Notes: generated by a model not told the origin, from the sequence alone. Shown: positions 7,983 through 16,678, numbered from the stretch's first letter. The stretch: 64,000 bases of DNA from Soonwooa sp032062245 (GCF_032062245.1 NZ_DAMBQF010000002.1:62001-126000), one strand, 5' to 3'. A program made the numbers and translations.

Positions 7983-9141
7983 TGGAGGACTAGACACTTC
8001 TTATTGTGCAAAATATTTAAGCGAAACTTTAGGTAACGAAGTTCACGCGGTGACGGTTAATACAGGCGGTTTTAATGAAGCTGATGAGGTTGAGTTAAAA
8101 TCTCGAGCGGAGAAATTAGGCGTTGCAACTTATATATTTATAAATGCTGAAAAAGAATATTATAACGATTGTGTTAAATATTTGATTTTCGGAAATGTTC
8201 TAAAAAATAATACATATCCACTTTCTGTAAGTGCGGAAAGAACTGTTCAGGCGCAAAATATTGCGAAGTATGCTAAGGAAATTGGAGCGTCAGCGATTGC
8301 GCATGGTAGTACAGGAGCGGGGAATGATCAAGTTCGTTTTGATTTGATTTTCCAAGTAATGTGTCCAGAGATGGAGATTATCACGCCGATTCGTGATATG
8401 TCATTATCGAGAGAAGAAGAAATTCAGTTTTTGAAAAATCACGGTTTCGATATTGATTTCGAGAAAGCGCAATATTCGATCAACAAAGGACTTTGGGGAA
8501 CTTCAGTTGGTGGTAAAGAAACTTTGAAATCTCGTCATAGTCTTCCCGAAGATGCCTTTCCGTCACAAGTTGAAAAACAAGAACCTGCCATATTAGAAAT
8601 TGAATTCAAAAAAGGTGAAGTTGTTGCTGTTAATGGCGAAACTTTCGCGCATTCGGTTTTTGCGATTCAGAAGATCGAATCTCTGACAAGTCCTTATGGC
8701 ATTGGTCGCGACATCCATGTTGGCGATACGATTGTGGGGATCAAAGGTCGTGTTGGTTTCGAGGCTGCCGCGGCTTTGTTGACAATTAAGGCGCATCATC
8801 TTTTAGAAAAACATACGCTTTCTAAGTACCAACAAACGATCAAGTCGCAACTGTCAGATTGGTACGGAAACTGGCTTCACGAAGCGCTTTTCCTAGATCC
8901 AGTGATGAGAAATATCGAAGCTTTTCTTAATGATTCTCAAAAGACGGTTAACGGAAAAGTATTTATAACGCTTTATCCTTACCGATTTGTTTTAAACGGA
9001 ATTGAGTCAGATAACGATTTGATGTCCGATAAATTCGGAAGTTATGGCGAAGCCAATCGCGCTTGGACGGGAGATGATGTTAAAGGATTTACCAAAGTAT
9101 TGAGCAATGCTTTAACGATTTATCATCAAATAAACAGTTAA
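7954..9141 (+). CDS. argG: Argininosuccinate synthase
   Basis: A 395-residue enzyme that joins citrulline and aspartate using ATP. The ATP-pyrophosphatase loop SGGLDTS is at residues 10-16, and the family blocks GSTGAGNDQVRF and SINKGLWGTSVGG follow. The start ATG lies inside the end of the upstream acyltransferase gene (29-bp overlap), implying coupled translation. In a pathway that carbamoylates an N-acylated ornithine, this enzyme acts after deacylation of N-acyl-citrulline by ArgE. Confidence 0.96.
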   Translation: MKKGVVLAFSGGLDTSYCAKYLSETLGNEVHAVTVNTGGFNEADEVELKSRAEKLGVATYIFINAEKEYYNDCVKYLIFGNVLKNNTYPLSVSAERTVQAQNIAKYAKEIGASAIAHGSTGAGNDQVRFDLIFQVMCPEMEIITPIRDMSLSREEEIQFLKNHGFDIDFEKAQYSINKGLWGTSVGGKETLKSRHSLPEDAFPSQVEKQEPAILEIEFKKGEVVAVNGETFAHSVFAIQKIESLTSPYGIGRDIHVGDTIVGIKGRVGFEAAAALLTIKAHHLLEKHTLSKYQQTIKSQLSDWYGNWLHEALFLDPVMRNIEAFLNDSQKTVNGKVFITLYPYRFVLNGIESDNDLMSDKFGSYGEANRAWTGDDVKGFTKVLSNALTIYHQINS

Positions 9142-9151
9142 GGTTTTAAAA

Positions 9152-9250
9152 ATTTGGGCAGCATTTCCGCCCTCCACTCCCGCTTTTTCTTTTTTTTTTG
9201 AAAAAAAAAGAAAAGAGCTCCGTTCAGGTCGGGCTGCGTGCAATTCGCTG
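9152..9250 (+). repeat. Dispersed intergenic repeat A, copy 1
   Basis: First of five copies in the window (others near 14510, 31051, 35874 and 41768). It has the 5' arm TTTGGGC...TTTCCGCCCTCCACTCCCGC and the 3' arm GAGCTCCGTTCAGGTCGGG. In this copy the centre between the arms is a T-run against an A-run, which pairs as one hairpin (about 9183-9214). Confidence 0.75.
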
Positions 9251-9270
9251 CAAAAAAAATAATTGCAAAA

Positions 9271-9412
9271 TAAGTCCCGAAGGGACGATTTAATAAAGGA
9301 TAGGAGGAGACTCCTATTACTAAAGATAATTTAATAAAGAATAGGAGGGGACTTCTATCTAAAACGAGACGATTTAACAAAGGATACAAGGTTACTTCTA
9401 TCAATAATCAAA
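9271..9412 (+). repeat. Repeat B: three hairpin cassettes in the argG-argC gap
   Basis: A GTCCC-GAA-GGGAC hairpin is followed by three units of the form GATTTAA(T/C)AAAG-GATAGGAG...CTCCTAT. Each later unit is more diverged but still self-complementary: ATAGGAG/CTCCTAT in the first, ATAG-rich variants in the next two. The tract ends with TTCTATCAATAAT just before argC. No promoter was recognised in it. Within a single-orientation operon such hairpins could set mRNA end points or stability between genes. Confidence 0.65.
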
Positions 9413-9422
9413 AAAACTAAAA

Positions 9423-10388
9423 ATGAAAAAAACAGTCGGCATCATCGGAGCAAACGGGTACACGGGAAGTGAGTTGATTCGTCTTTTGGCTTATCACCCA
9501 GAAGTTGAAATGACTTGTCTTTTCAGCCGTTCAAATTCAGGTGTTAAGATTTCAGAGTTATATCCAGATTTAGCGGGGATTTGCGATGTTGTTTTAACGA
9601 ATGACTTTCAAAAAGTTGATATTTTATTTTTGTGTCTTCCACATAAAGAAAGCCAAAATTGGCTGACTCAAAATGCGATTGACGCTGAGACTTTAATTAT
9701 TGACTTAGGAAACGATTTCCGTTTAGAAGCACATTTTAATGATAGAAAATTTATCTATGGACTTCCAGAAATCAACAAAACCCAAATCCAATCAACGAAA
9801 AGTATAGCCAATCCTGGATGTTTTGCAACGGCCATTCAGTTGGCGTTGTTGCCTTTGGCAGAAGTGGGATTTTTGACAGATGTTTATACAACTGGGATTA
9901 CAGGTTCTACTGGCGCTGGACAAAAGTTGCAATCGACAACACATTTCACTTGGAGAAATGATAATATCTCGGCTTACAAAACATTGACACATCAGCATGT
10001 AGAAGAGATTTTAATGAATTTAAATTCTAAATCTTCCAATGATGTAAAGTTGAATTTTGTGCCTTGGCGTGGCGATTTTGCACGTGGAATTTTCACAAGT
10101 TCAACGATTAAATGTGATAAAAGTTTAGAAGAAATAAAAACATTGTTTCAGGACTTTTATAAAGATGCAAAATTTGTTCAGGTTACAGACGGACATTTAG
10201 ATATGAAACAAGTCGTTAACACCAACAAATGTGTTATCGAAATTGAACAAAATAAAGGCTTTATTGTAGTGCATTCATCGATAGACAATTTACTGAAAGG
10301 CGCGTCAGGACAAGCGGTTCAAAACATGAATTTAGCAATGGGTTGGGAAGAGACTTTAGGTCTTAATCTTAAAGCAATTGCATTTTAA
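9423..10388 (+). CDS. argC: N-acyl-gamma-glutamyl-phosphate reductase
   Basis: A 321-residue NADPH-dependent reductase that converts the N-acyl-glutamyl phosphate made by ArgB to the semialdehyde. The dinucleotide-binding loop GANGYTGSEL is at 9-18 and the catalytic cysteine is C133 in the conserved NPGCFAT block. The length is at the short end of the family. It lies in the arg operon, 13 bp before argD. Substrate acyl group (acetyl or succinyl) is not readable here. Confidence 0.95.
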   Translation: MKKTVGIIGANGYTGSELIRLLAYHPEVEMTCLFSRSNSGVKISELYPDLAGICDVVLTNDFQKVDILFLCLPHKESQNWLTQNAIDAETLIIDLGNDFRLEAHFNDRKFIYGLPEINKTQIQSTKSIANPGCFATAIQLALLPLAEVGFLTDVYTTGITGSTGAGQKLQSTTHFTWRNDNISAYKTLTHQHVEEILMNLNSKSSNDVKLNFVPWRGDFARGIFTSSTIKCDKSLEEIKTLFQDFYKDAKFVQVTDGHLDMKQVVNTNKCVIEIEQNKGFIVVHSSIDNLLKGASGQAVQNMNLAMGWEETLGLNLKAIAF

Positions 10389-10401
10389 AATTTAATTAAA
10401 A

Positions 10402-11538
10402 ATGAATTTATTCGAAGTATATCCATTGTTTGATATTAATCTAGTTAAGGCAAAAGCTGCTTTTGTTTGGGATGACAAAGGACAACAATATTTAGATTTT
10501 TATGGAGGTCATGCGGTGATCTCGATTGGGCACAATCATCCATATTATCAAGCAAAACTGAAAGATCAATTTGAGAAAATTTCATTTTATTCCAACTCGG
10601 TCCAGAATGATTTGCAGGTGGAATTGGCAAGTAAGTTAGGTTCGTTGTCAGGTTACGAAGATTACAGCTTGTTCCTTTGTAACTCTGGTGCTGAAGCTAA
10701 TGAAAATGCTTTAAAACTAGCATCTTTCCACAATGGGAAGAAGAAAGTTGTATATTTTTCAGACTCGTTTCATGGTCGTACTTCGGCAGCAGTTGCGGTG
10801 ACGGACAATCCAAAAATTGTTGCGCCAGTTAACGCTTCCGATAACTTTGTCAAATGTACATGGAACGATGTCAAAACGCTAGAGACTATATTTAAGACCA
10901 ACGAGATTAGTGCCGTAATTGTTGAGGGTATTCAAGGTGTTGGAGGCATTAACTTGCCAGATGAACACTTCATCCATAGTATCAGAAGTTTGTGCGATAG
11001 CAATGATGCGGTTATGATTTTGGATGAAGTGCAGTCTGGATATGGACGTGCTGGTTATTTCTTTGCGCATCAAGAATTTGATGTGAAGCCTGATCTTATC
11101 ACCACCGCAAAAGGTATGGGGAATGGTTTCCCGATTGCTGGGGTTTTAATCAGTCCAAAATTCAAAGCGAGCCATGGGCTTTTAGGAACAACTTTCGGCG
11201 GAAATCATTTAGCTTGCGCCGCTGGTATTGCAGTTCTTGACGTTATTAAAAATGAAAATCTTATCCAAAACGCCGAGAAAGTTGGCGCTTATATAGAAGA
11301 TAAAATCAAAAATTTTAAACATATAAAATCCATTAGGCGACGTGGATTGATGATCGGGATCGAGTTGGATCAGCCTTGTGCCGAAGTTCGTTCTTCTTTG
11401 TTAAAAAAGCATTTTGTATTCACAGGAAATGCTAATGACAAAAATGTATTGAGGATCTTGCCAGCTCTTAACATCACCGAAAAAGAAGCGGATATTTTTA
11501 TCGCAGCTTTAAAAGATATTCTTCAAAATTTAAATTAA
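10402..11538 (+). CDS. argD: N-acyl-ornithine aminotransferase (class III, PLP)
   Basis: A 378-residue PLP-dependent transaminase that turns the semialdehyde from ArgC into N-acyl-ornithine with glutamate as donor. Landmarks are NSGAEANENALK (94-105), the ILDEVQSGYGR block around 206-216 with the cofactor-contacting aspartate, and the PLP lysine K237 in TTAKGMGNGFP. It follows argC at 13 bp and precedes a repeat B hairpin and argF'. Confidence 0.95.
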   Translation: MNLFEVYPLFDINLVKAKAAFVWDDKGQQYLDFYGGHAVISIGHNHPYYQAKLKDQFEKISFYSNSVQNDLQVELASKLGSLSGYEDYSLFLCNSGAEANENALKLASFHNGKKKVVYFSDSFHGRTSAAVAVTDNPKIVAPVNASDNFVKCTWNDVKTLETIFKTNEISAVIVEGIQGVGGINLPDEHFIHSIRSLCDSNDAVMILDEVQSGYGRAGYFFAHQEFDVKPDLITTAKGMGNGFPIAGVLISPKFKASHGLLGTTFGGNHLACAAGIAVLDVIKNENLIQNAEKVGAYIEDKIKNFKHIKSIRRRGLMIGIELDQPCAEVRSSLLKKHFVFTGNANDKNVLRILPALNITEKEADIFIAALKDILQNLN

Positions 11539-11555
11539 ATTTTTATAAAATCTAA

Positions 11556-11606
11556 AAAAAGTCCCTAAGGGACGATTTAGAACAGGATGGGACGAAGTCC
11601 TATCAA
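11556..11606 (+). repeat. Repeat B copy in the argD-argF' gap
   Basis: GTCCC-TAA-GGGAC hairpin, then GATTTAGAACAGGATGGGACGAAGTCCTATC, matching the cassette between argG and argC. An ATG inside it (11587) is in frame with argF', but it falls in the repeat, so the start at 11623 is preferred for that gene. A much weaker relic of the same layout, ending CTCTATCAATAAAT, lies at about 12595-12643 before argB. Confidence 0.65.
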
Positions 11607-11622
11607 AATTGTATTCAAAGAA

Positions 11623-12576
11623 ATGAAAAATTTCACAAGTGTAGAAAATCTTAATGATCTTCAATCTATGATAAAAAAGGCTTTAGAAATTAAAGCAAAT
11701 CCTTTGGCAAAGCCTAACAAAGGGAATGGAAAAACAATAGGTTTGGTATTTCTTAATTCAAGTCTCAGAACGAGATTGAGTAGTCAAATCGCTGCTCAAA
11801 ATTTGGGCTTAAATGTTTTGGTGTTGAATGCAGCGCAAGAAGCTTGGAATCTAGAATACAATGATGGCGCGGTGATGGATGGCGGGACAGTCGAGCATAT
11901 CAAAGATGCGATTGAAGTGCTTAATCAATATTGCGATATCATTGCGGTGCGTTGCTTTGCGGGGATGAAATCCAAAGAAGAAGACACCACAGAAAGCATT
12001 TTGAGCCAGTTCGAAAAGCACGCAAAAGTGCCAGTCGTTTCGTTAGAGTCGGCGACGCGTCATCCTTTGCAGAGTTTTGCGGATTGCATTACGATTACCG
12101 AAAATTGGAAACAAGAAAAGAAGCCGAAAGTCGTTTTAACTTGGGCGCCACACGTTAAGCCGATTGCACATGCAGTTGCAAATTCTTTTACCGAATGGAT
12201 GCAAGCTTTGGACGTTGATTTGGTGATTGCAAATCCTGAAGGCTACGATTTGGATCCAAATTTTGTAAAAGATACGCCAGTTGTTCATAACCAAGATGAA
12301 GCGCTAAAAGATGCTGATTTTATCTATGTTAAAAACTGGTCATCTTTTGAAGATTACGCGACAATGCCCGAGGTTAAAGAAGATTGGTTATTAACTTTAG
12401 AAAAGTTGAAAACAACCAACGATGCCAAAGTGATGCATTGTTTGCCCGTGCGACGTAATTTGGAGTTGAGTGACGAAGTGATGGATAGCGAACATTCGAT
12501 TATTTATCAACAAGCAAAAAACCGAATTTTCTCGGCACAAACCGTTTTCAGCGAAATCTTAAATGAATTAAAATAA
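11623..12576 (+). CDS. argF': N-acyl-ornithine carbamoyltransferase, predicted N-succinyl-specific
   Basis: A 317-residue transcarbamylase of the AOTC/SOTC type. The carbamoyl-phosphate loop is SLRTR (47-51), and HCLPVRRN is present near the C-terminus. It carbamoylates the acylated ornithine made by ArgD. Specificity in this family is set by one residue: Glu92 in the Xanthomonas acetyl enzyme (DGDTEEH), Pro90 in the Bacteroides fragilis succinyl enzyme. Here the equivalent motif is DGGTVEH with Val90. Published E92V, E92P, E92S and E92A mutants of the Xanthomonas enzyme switch to N-succinylornithine, so succinyl specificity is predicted. The start at 11623 (MKNFTS) is chosen because the upstream in-frame ATG lies in a repeat. 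Confidence 0.93.
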   Translation: MKNFTSVENLNDLQSMIKKALEIKANPLAKPNKGNGKTIGLVFLNSSLRTRLSSQIAAQNLGLNVLVLNAAQEAWNLEYNDGAVMDGGTVEHIKDAIEVLNQYCDIIAVRCFAGMKSKEEDTTESILSQFEKHAKVPVVSLESATRHPLQSFADCITITENWKQEKKPKVVLTWAPHVKPIAHAVANSFTEWMQALDVDLVIANPEGYDLDPNFVKDTPVVHNQDEALKDADFIYVKNWSSFEDYATMPEVKEDWLLTLEKLKTTNDAKVMHCLPVRRNLELSDEVMDSEHSIIYQQAKNRIFSAQTVFSEILNELK

Positions 12577-12654
12577 ATTTTAAAACAGAAACACGATAGA
12601 CTAGGTGAGGCGAGTAGAAAGAAGGGAATCTCTATCAATAAATAGAAATCCGAA

Positions 12655-13446
12655 ATGAAAGAAAAATTGTATATCATAAAAATTGGCGGTGCTTTAATCG
12701 ATGATGATGAGGCTTTGGATCAATTCTTAAATAAATTTTCTAACATTTCTGGAAAACGAATCTTGGTGCACGGCGGCGGAAAGTTGACTAGCACTTTGGC
12801 AGAAAAACTCCATGTGCCACAACAGATGGTCGATGGTCGACGCGTAACCGATGCGCAAACTTTAGACATTGCAACGATGGTGTATGCTGGCAAAATCAAC
12901 AAAGGCATTGTTGCAAAACTTCAGAATTTAGATTGCGATGCAATGGGATTTACAGGAGCTGATGCCAATTTAATTCAAGCTGAAAAACGCAGTGTCGAAG
13001 AGATAGATTTCGGATTTGTTGGTGATGTCAATCGTAAAAGTGTGAATTCAAAACTCATTCGTAAGTTTCTAAAATTAGATTTAATTCCAGTTTTCTCTGC
13101 GATTACGCACGATCATCACGGCGATTTACTTAATACGAATGCCGATTCTATTGCTTCAGTTTTAGCACAAGCTTTATCAAAAAAATTCGATGTCGAATTA
13201 TTATTTTGTTTTGATAAAGATGGCGTTTTAGAAGATGTTAATGATAATTCAACAGTGATAGAAGCGCTTTCCGAAGACGATGTTTTAAAACTTAAAGAAG
13301 AGAAAAAAATCCACAAAGGCATTCTCCCCAAAATCGAAAATGCTTTACTTGCCAAGAAAAACGGCGTACAAAAGATTTTTTTAATTAACGAAACCCAATT
13401 ACAAGAACATATAATTTATGATAACCAAGGAACTGAAATCTGTTAA
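12655..13446 (+). CDS. argB: N-acyl-glutamate kinase
   Basis: A 263-residue amino-acid kinase that phosphorylates N-acetyl- or N-succinyl-glutamate. The ATP-binding lysine and glycines are in KIGGAL (9-14), and the substrate loop HGGGK is at 39-43. NADSIASVLA near residue 164 belongs to the nucleotide-binding half. No N-terminal helix of the arginine-sensitive hexameric type is seen, so feedback inhibition is uncertain. Its last 29 bp overlap the start of argE. Confidence 0.94.
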   Translation: MKEKLYIIKIGGALIDDDEALDQFLNKFSNISGKRILVHGGGKLTSTLAEKLHVPQQMVDGRRVTDAQTLDIATMVYAGKINKGIVAKLQNLDCDAMGFTGADANLIQAEKRSVEEIDFGFVGDVNRKSVNSKLIRKFLKLDLIPVFSAITHDHHGDLLNTNADSIASVLAQALSKKFDVELLFCFDKDGVLEDVNDNSTVIEALSEDDVLKLKEEKKIHKGILPKIENALLAKKNGVQKIFLINETQLQEHIIYDNQGTEIC

Positions 13447-14506
13447 CCAAATCGACGAGCTACTCGACAACGCGGCCAAACTTCTCAAGAAGATGATCGC
13501 GACGCCTTCACTTAGCAAGGAAGAGTACGACGTATCGTTGGTGATAGAAAGTTTTTTTAAAGAGAAAGGTGTGGTGATTAACCGCTACAAAAATAATATC
13601 TGGGCAACCAACAAAAATTTTGATGCTTCCAAACCTTCAATTTTGTTAAATACCCACCACGACACCGTTAAGCCGAATAAAGCTTACACTATGGATCCTT
13701 TTATTCCAGTCGAAAAAGACGGAAAAATCTTTGGGTTGGGAAGCAACGATGCAGGAGCGTCTTTGGTGGCAATGTCGCAAGTTTTTCTTCATTTTTATGA
13801 AAAAGAAAATTTGTCTCACAACTTGATTATTGCATTAACTGCAGAGGAAGAAATCTCTGGCGTTGACGGTATCGAAGCTTTGTTTCCGCAACTTCCAAAC
13901 GTAGAATTGGCGATTGTTGGCGAACCTACAAAAATGAATTTAGCGATTGCCGAAAAAGGACTTTTGGTGATTGATGGCGAAATGCAAGGCACGGCGTCCC
14001 ATGCGGCGCATCCTAACGACGACAACGCGATTGTGAAATGCATGGCGGATTTGCAACATATCTTAAACTACAAATTCGAGAAAACTTCCGAATATCTTGG
14101 CGACGTCAAAGTCACGCTAACGGTTATTAACGCTGGGACGCAGCACAATGTAGTACCTGAGAAATGCAATTTCACTTTGGATGTTCGTGTGACCGATGAG
14201 TACAGCAACAAAGAAGTTTTCGACATCATCCAATCCGAAATGAAATCCACGCTTACACCGCGTTCGTTTAGGCTTAATTCCTCAAAGATCGAAATCGCAC
14301 ATCCTTTTGTACAGGCTGGTTTGGCGCTTGGCAGGACGACTTACGGTTCGCCGACCTCGTCCGATCAGGCGATTATTCCGTGCACTTCGGTTAAGATGGG
14401 GCCGGGCGATAGCCTTCGTTCGCATACGGCAGATGAGTTTATTTACATTGCCGAAATCAAGAATGGAATCGAAATTTACATCAATATTTTAGAACAGGTT
14501 TTATAA
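13418..14506 (+). CDS. argE: M20-family N-acyl-citrulline/ornithine deacylase
   Basis: A 362-residue zinc-dependent M20 peptidase-like enzyme. Metal ligands expected from the family are visible: H80 and D82 in NTHHDTV, D111 in GSNDAG, and the catalytic/ligand pair E143-E144 in TAEEE. In the order argF' then argE then argG, its job would be to remove the acyl group from N-acyl-citrulline. It starts within the 3' end of argB (29-bp overlap), so translation is likely coupled. A dimerisation domain occupies the centre (about 170-280), as is normal for the family. Confidence 0.92.
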   Translation: MITKELKSVNQIDELLDNAAKLLKKMIATPSLSKEEYDVSLVIESFFKEKGVVINRYKNNIWATNKNFDASKPSILLNTHHDTVKPNKAYTMDPFIPVEKDGKIFGLGSNDAGASLVAMSQVFLHFYEKENLSHNLIIALTAEEEISGVDGIEALFPQLPNVELAIVGEPTKMNLAIAEKGLLVIDGEMQGTASHAAHPNDDNAIVKCMADLQHILNYKFEKTSEYLGDVKVTLTVINAGTQHNVVPEKCNFTLDVRVTDEYSNKEVFDIIQSEMKSTLTPRSFRLNSSKIEIAHPFVQAGLALGRTTYGSPTSSDQAIIPCTSVKMGPGDSLRSHTADEFIYIAEIKNGIEIYINILEQVL

Positions 14507-14509
14507 TTT

Positions 14510-14625
14510 TTTTATTTGGGCAGCTATTTCCATCCTCCGCTCCCGCTTTTTTGTTTTGCAATCCTCATTCCTCGAAATTGCTATAACAAAAAGAGCTCCG
14601 CTCAGGCTGGGCTGCAACTACTAAC
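14510..14625 (+). repeat. Dispersed intergenic repeat A, copy 2
   Basis: TTTATTTGGGC...CCGCTCCCGC and GAGCTCCGCTCAGGCTGGGC arms match the other copies. The centre pairs TTTTTTGTTTTGCAAT with ATTGCTATAACAAAAA, a sequence unlike the centres of the other four copies but equally self-complementary. Confidence 0.75.
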
Positions 14626-14641
14626 TGGTTTTAGGAACGTT

Positions 14642-14837
14642 GATTTTAGATTTACGAAGTTTTATTTACGATTTTAAGTTCGTCGTTTCGAATAGCGAAA
14701 CGTATCGAGAAATATTGTGATTTACAAGTTGATATTTACGATTTATCACTTCGACGAAAGAGAAAATTTTGTTCATAAATAACCGACAACAGCCAACCAA
14801 AACCCATAACCAAAAACCTATTAATTTAAGAAACAAA
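14642..14837 (+). repeat. Heptad-phased repeat tract upstream of argH
   Basis: Read in steps of seven, 14642-14683 gives GATTTTA, GATTTAC, GAAGTTT, TATTTAC, GATTTTA, AGTTCGT. 14717-14751 gives GTGATTT, ACAAGTT, GATATTT, ACGATTT, ATCACTT. 14781-14822 gives AACCGAC, AACAGCC, AACCAAA, ACCCATA, ACCAAAA, ACCTATT. A TCGAG-type repeat interrupts the first two. An ATG at 14769 is in frame with argH but lies in this tract. Confidence 0.6.
14680..14714 (+). repeat. Repeat C (TCGAG-type hairpin), copy 1
   Basis: CGTCGTTTCGAATAGCGAAA then CGTATCGAGAAAT. The same element occurs at 28909-28947 and 41978-42022, each time beside heptad-phased repeats. Short self-complementary parts (TTTCG/CGAAA) suggest a small hairpin. 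Confidence 0.6.
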
Positions 14838-16142
14838 ATGAAAAAAATTTGGCAGAAAGACCAATGCAAAACAGACGATTTAGTCAACAAATTTACTGTT
14901 GGTAAGGATTTGGATTTTGATGACCGTTTAGCAAAATACGACGTCATCGGTTCGATGGCGCACTGCAAAATGTTAGCAGAAGTGGGTTTGATTTCTCATG
15001 AAGAATCAACGGCGATGCTGGCGGTTTTAGAATCTATTTTAGATGACATTAGGGCTGGCAATTTCGAAATCGATAAGTCAGCAGAAGATATACATTCTCA
15101 AGTTGAAGCGATTTTAATTGAAGAATTAGGCGATACAGGAAAGAAAATCCACACTGCAAGATCACGTAACGATCAAGTTTTGTTGGACATCAAATTATAT
15201 TTGCAACAAGAAATTCGCAATATTTCTGCTTTGGTGGATACCTTGTTCCAAACCTTAATTTCGTTGGCAGAACAACATCAGAAAGTATTGTTACCTGGTT
15301 ACACGCATTTCCAAATTGCGATGCCTTCGTCTTTTGGATTGTGGTTTGGCGCTTATGCAGAATCGCTTTTAGATGATGTCGAATTGTTGTTGTCGGTTAA
15401 GAATATCATTAACAAAAATCCGTTGGGTTCAGCGGCAGGTTACGGATCTTCATTTCCGATTGATAGAGCGAGTACAACTTCCAAATTAGGTTTTATTTCC
15501 ATGAATCATAATTCGGTTTATGCACAAATGACACGCGGAAAATCGGAAAAATTGTTAGCGTCTGCTTTGTCAGTTTTAGCAGGAACTTTAAGCAAATTCA
15601 GTTATGATGTTTGTTTATATTTAAGCCAAAACTTTCATTTTATAAGCTTTCCAAAAGAGTTTACGACAGGAAGTAGCATTATGCCACACAAGAAAAATCC
15701 TGATATTTTCGAGTTGGTAAGAGCGCGTTGTAATCGTATACAATCGCTTCCTAATGAGTTGATTTTGTTGACTAATAATTTGCCATCAGGTTATCATCGT
15801 GATATGCAGCTGACAAAAGAAGTTTTGTTCCCAGCAATCGATTCTTTAAAAGAATGTTTAGAAATTTTAAATTATACACTTCCAAACATCCAAGTTAAAG
15901 ACGGGATTTTAGAAGATGAAAAATACAAATATCTTTTCAGTGTTGAGAAGATTAATGAAGAAATAAAAGCTGGTGCGTCTTTCCGAGATGCTTATGTAAG
16001 TGTCGGAAATGCGATCGAAAATGAAGAATTCGATTACGATATCAAAGATCTCCAACACAGCCACCAAGGCAGTATCGGAAATCTTTGTTTAGATGAAGTT
16101 GCGCACCAATTCCATAAGATTGCTACGAAACTTCAGGCTTAG
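14838..16142 (+). CDS. argH: Argininosuccinate lyase
   Basis: A 434-residue enzyme that cleaves argininosuccinate to arginine and fumarate. The fumarase-superfamily signature GSSIMPHKKNP lies at 278-288, and HTARSRNDQV is near residue 108. The start MKKIWQKD at 14838 is used; an upstream in-frame ATG would add 23 polar residues encoded by repeat DNA. This is the last gene of the arginine run. Its stop codon overlaps that of the convergent Lrp-type regulator by 2 bp. Confidence 0.95.
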   Translation: MKKIWQKDQCKTDDLVNKFTVGKDLDFDDRLAKYDVIGSMAHCKMLAEVGLISHEESTAMLAVLESILDDIRAGNFEIDKSAEDIHSQVEAILIEELGDTGKKIHTARSRNDQVLLDIKLYLQQEIRNISALVDTLFQTLISLAEQHQKVLLPGYTHFQIAMPSSFGLWFGAYAESLLDDVELLLSVKNIINKNPLGSAAGYGSSFPIDRASTTSKLGFISMNHNSVYAQMTRGKSEKLLASALSVLAGTLSKFSYDVCLYLSQNFHFISFPKEFTTGSSIMPHKKNPDIFELVRARCNRIQSLPNELILLTNNLPSGYHRDMQLTKEVLFPAIDSLKECLEILNYTLPNIQVKDGILEDEKYKYLFSVEKINEEIKAGASFRDAYVSVGNAIENEEFDYDIKDLQHSHQGSIGNLCLDEVAHQFHKIATKLQA

Positions 16143-16594
16143 TCAAGTTTGAAAGTAGTAGTTTTCTTTACTTCATGCAGTACAATAGAACTGTGATACA
16201 AGCCGATATTCGGCGAATTTGATATGACATTAACAGCGAAGTCGTTGTAAGAGTTGATGTCTTTTGCGATAATTTTTAACATATAGTCGTACTCACCAGA
16301 AAGACTTGTGATTTCTTGCACTTCATCGAATTTTTCGATGTGTTCTTCAAAGGCTTCCAAAGCTTTTTTGGATTGTTCTTTCAGTCGAATGTTGCAATAG
16401 ACGATGATGTTGAGACCGAGCTTTTCGCGGTTAAGTAGCGCAACATATTTATCGATGACTTTTTGTTTTTCGAGTTGCTTGATACGCTCGTAAGTTGGCG
16501 TGAAGGTAAGTCCAATCCTCTCCGAGATTTCTTTCACTGATAATGTAGAATCTTGTTGAAGAATACTTAGAATCATTCTGTCTTTAGCATCCAT
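16139..16594 (-). CDS. Lrp/AsnC-family transcriptional regulator
   Basis: A 151-residue protein with an N-terminal winged helix-turn-helix (about 5-50; KEISERIGLTFTPTYERIKQLEKQ) and a C-terminal RAM/AsnC ligand-binding domain (about 65-145; VQEITSLSGEYDYMLKI). Such regulators bind amino acids and act as octamers. It lies tail-to-tail with argH and head-to-head with the pyrB leader, so arginine- or amino-acid-linked control of either neighbour is plausible, though the target is not shown by sequence. An inverted repeat just upstream may be its own operator. Confidence 0.93.
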   Translation of the reverse strand: MDAKDRMILSILQQDSTLSVKEISERIGLTFTPTYERIKQLEKQKVIDKYVALLNREKLGLNIIVYCNIRLKEQSKKALEAFEEHIEKFDEVQEITSLSGEYDYMLKIIAKDINSYNDFAVNVISNSPNIGLYHSSIVLHEVKKTTTFKLD

Positions 16595-16606
16595 GATTTA
16601 TGATTT

Positions 16607-16631
16607 TTAACAAAAATATAAAAATTGTTAA
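16607..16631. promoter_or_regulatory. Inverted repeat upstream of the Lrp/AsnC gene, candidate autoregulatory operator
   Basis: TTAACAA, 11 bp of A/T, then TTGTTAA: a perfect 7-bp inverted repeat 12-37 bp upstream of the regulator's start. AT-rich palindromes of this sort are usual for Lrp/AsnC self-regulation. A further TGTTAA word lies at about 16655. Confidence 0.4.
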
Positions 16632-16678
16632 GAAAAACAACGAGATGATAAAAAATGTTAAAAAGTCTAAAAAATATT

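Noticed and set aside
9138..9404. 88-codon minus-strand frame between argG and argC
   Set aside because: Made entirely of repeat A and repeat B DNA on the strand opposite the operon; low-complexity product.
11587..11622. Longer N-terminus for argF'
   Set aside because: The upstream ATG is part of a repeat B cassette; with the start at 11623 the specificity residue takes number 90, as in the Bacteroides enzyme.
14769..14837. Longer N-terminus for argH
   Set aside because: The extra 23 residues are encoded by heptad repeat DNA and are not family-like.
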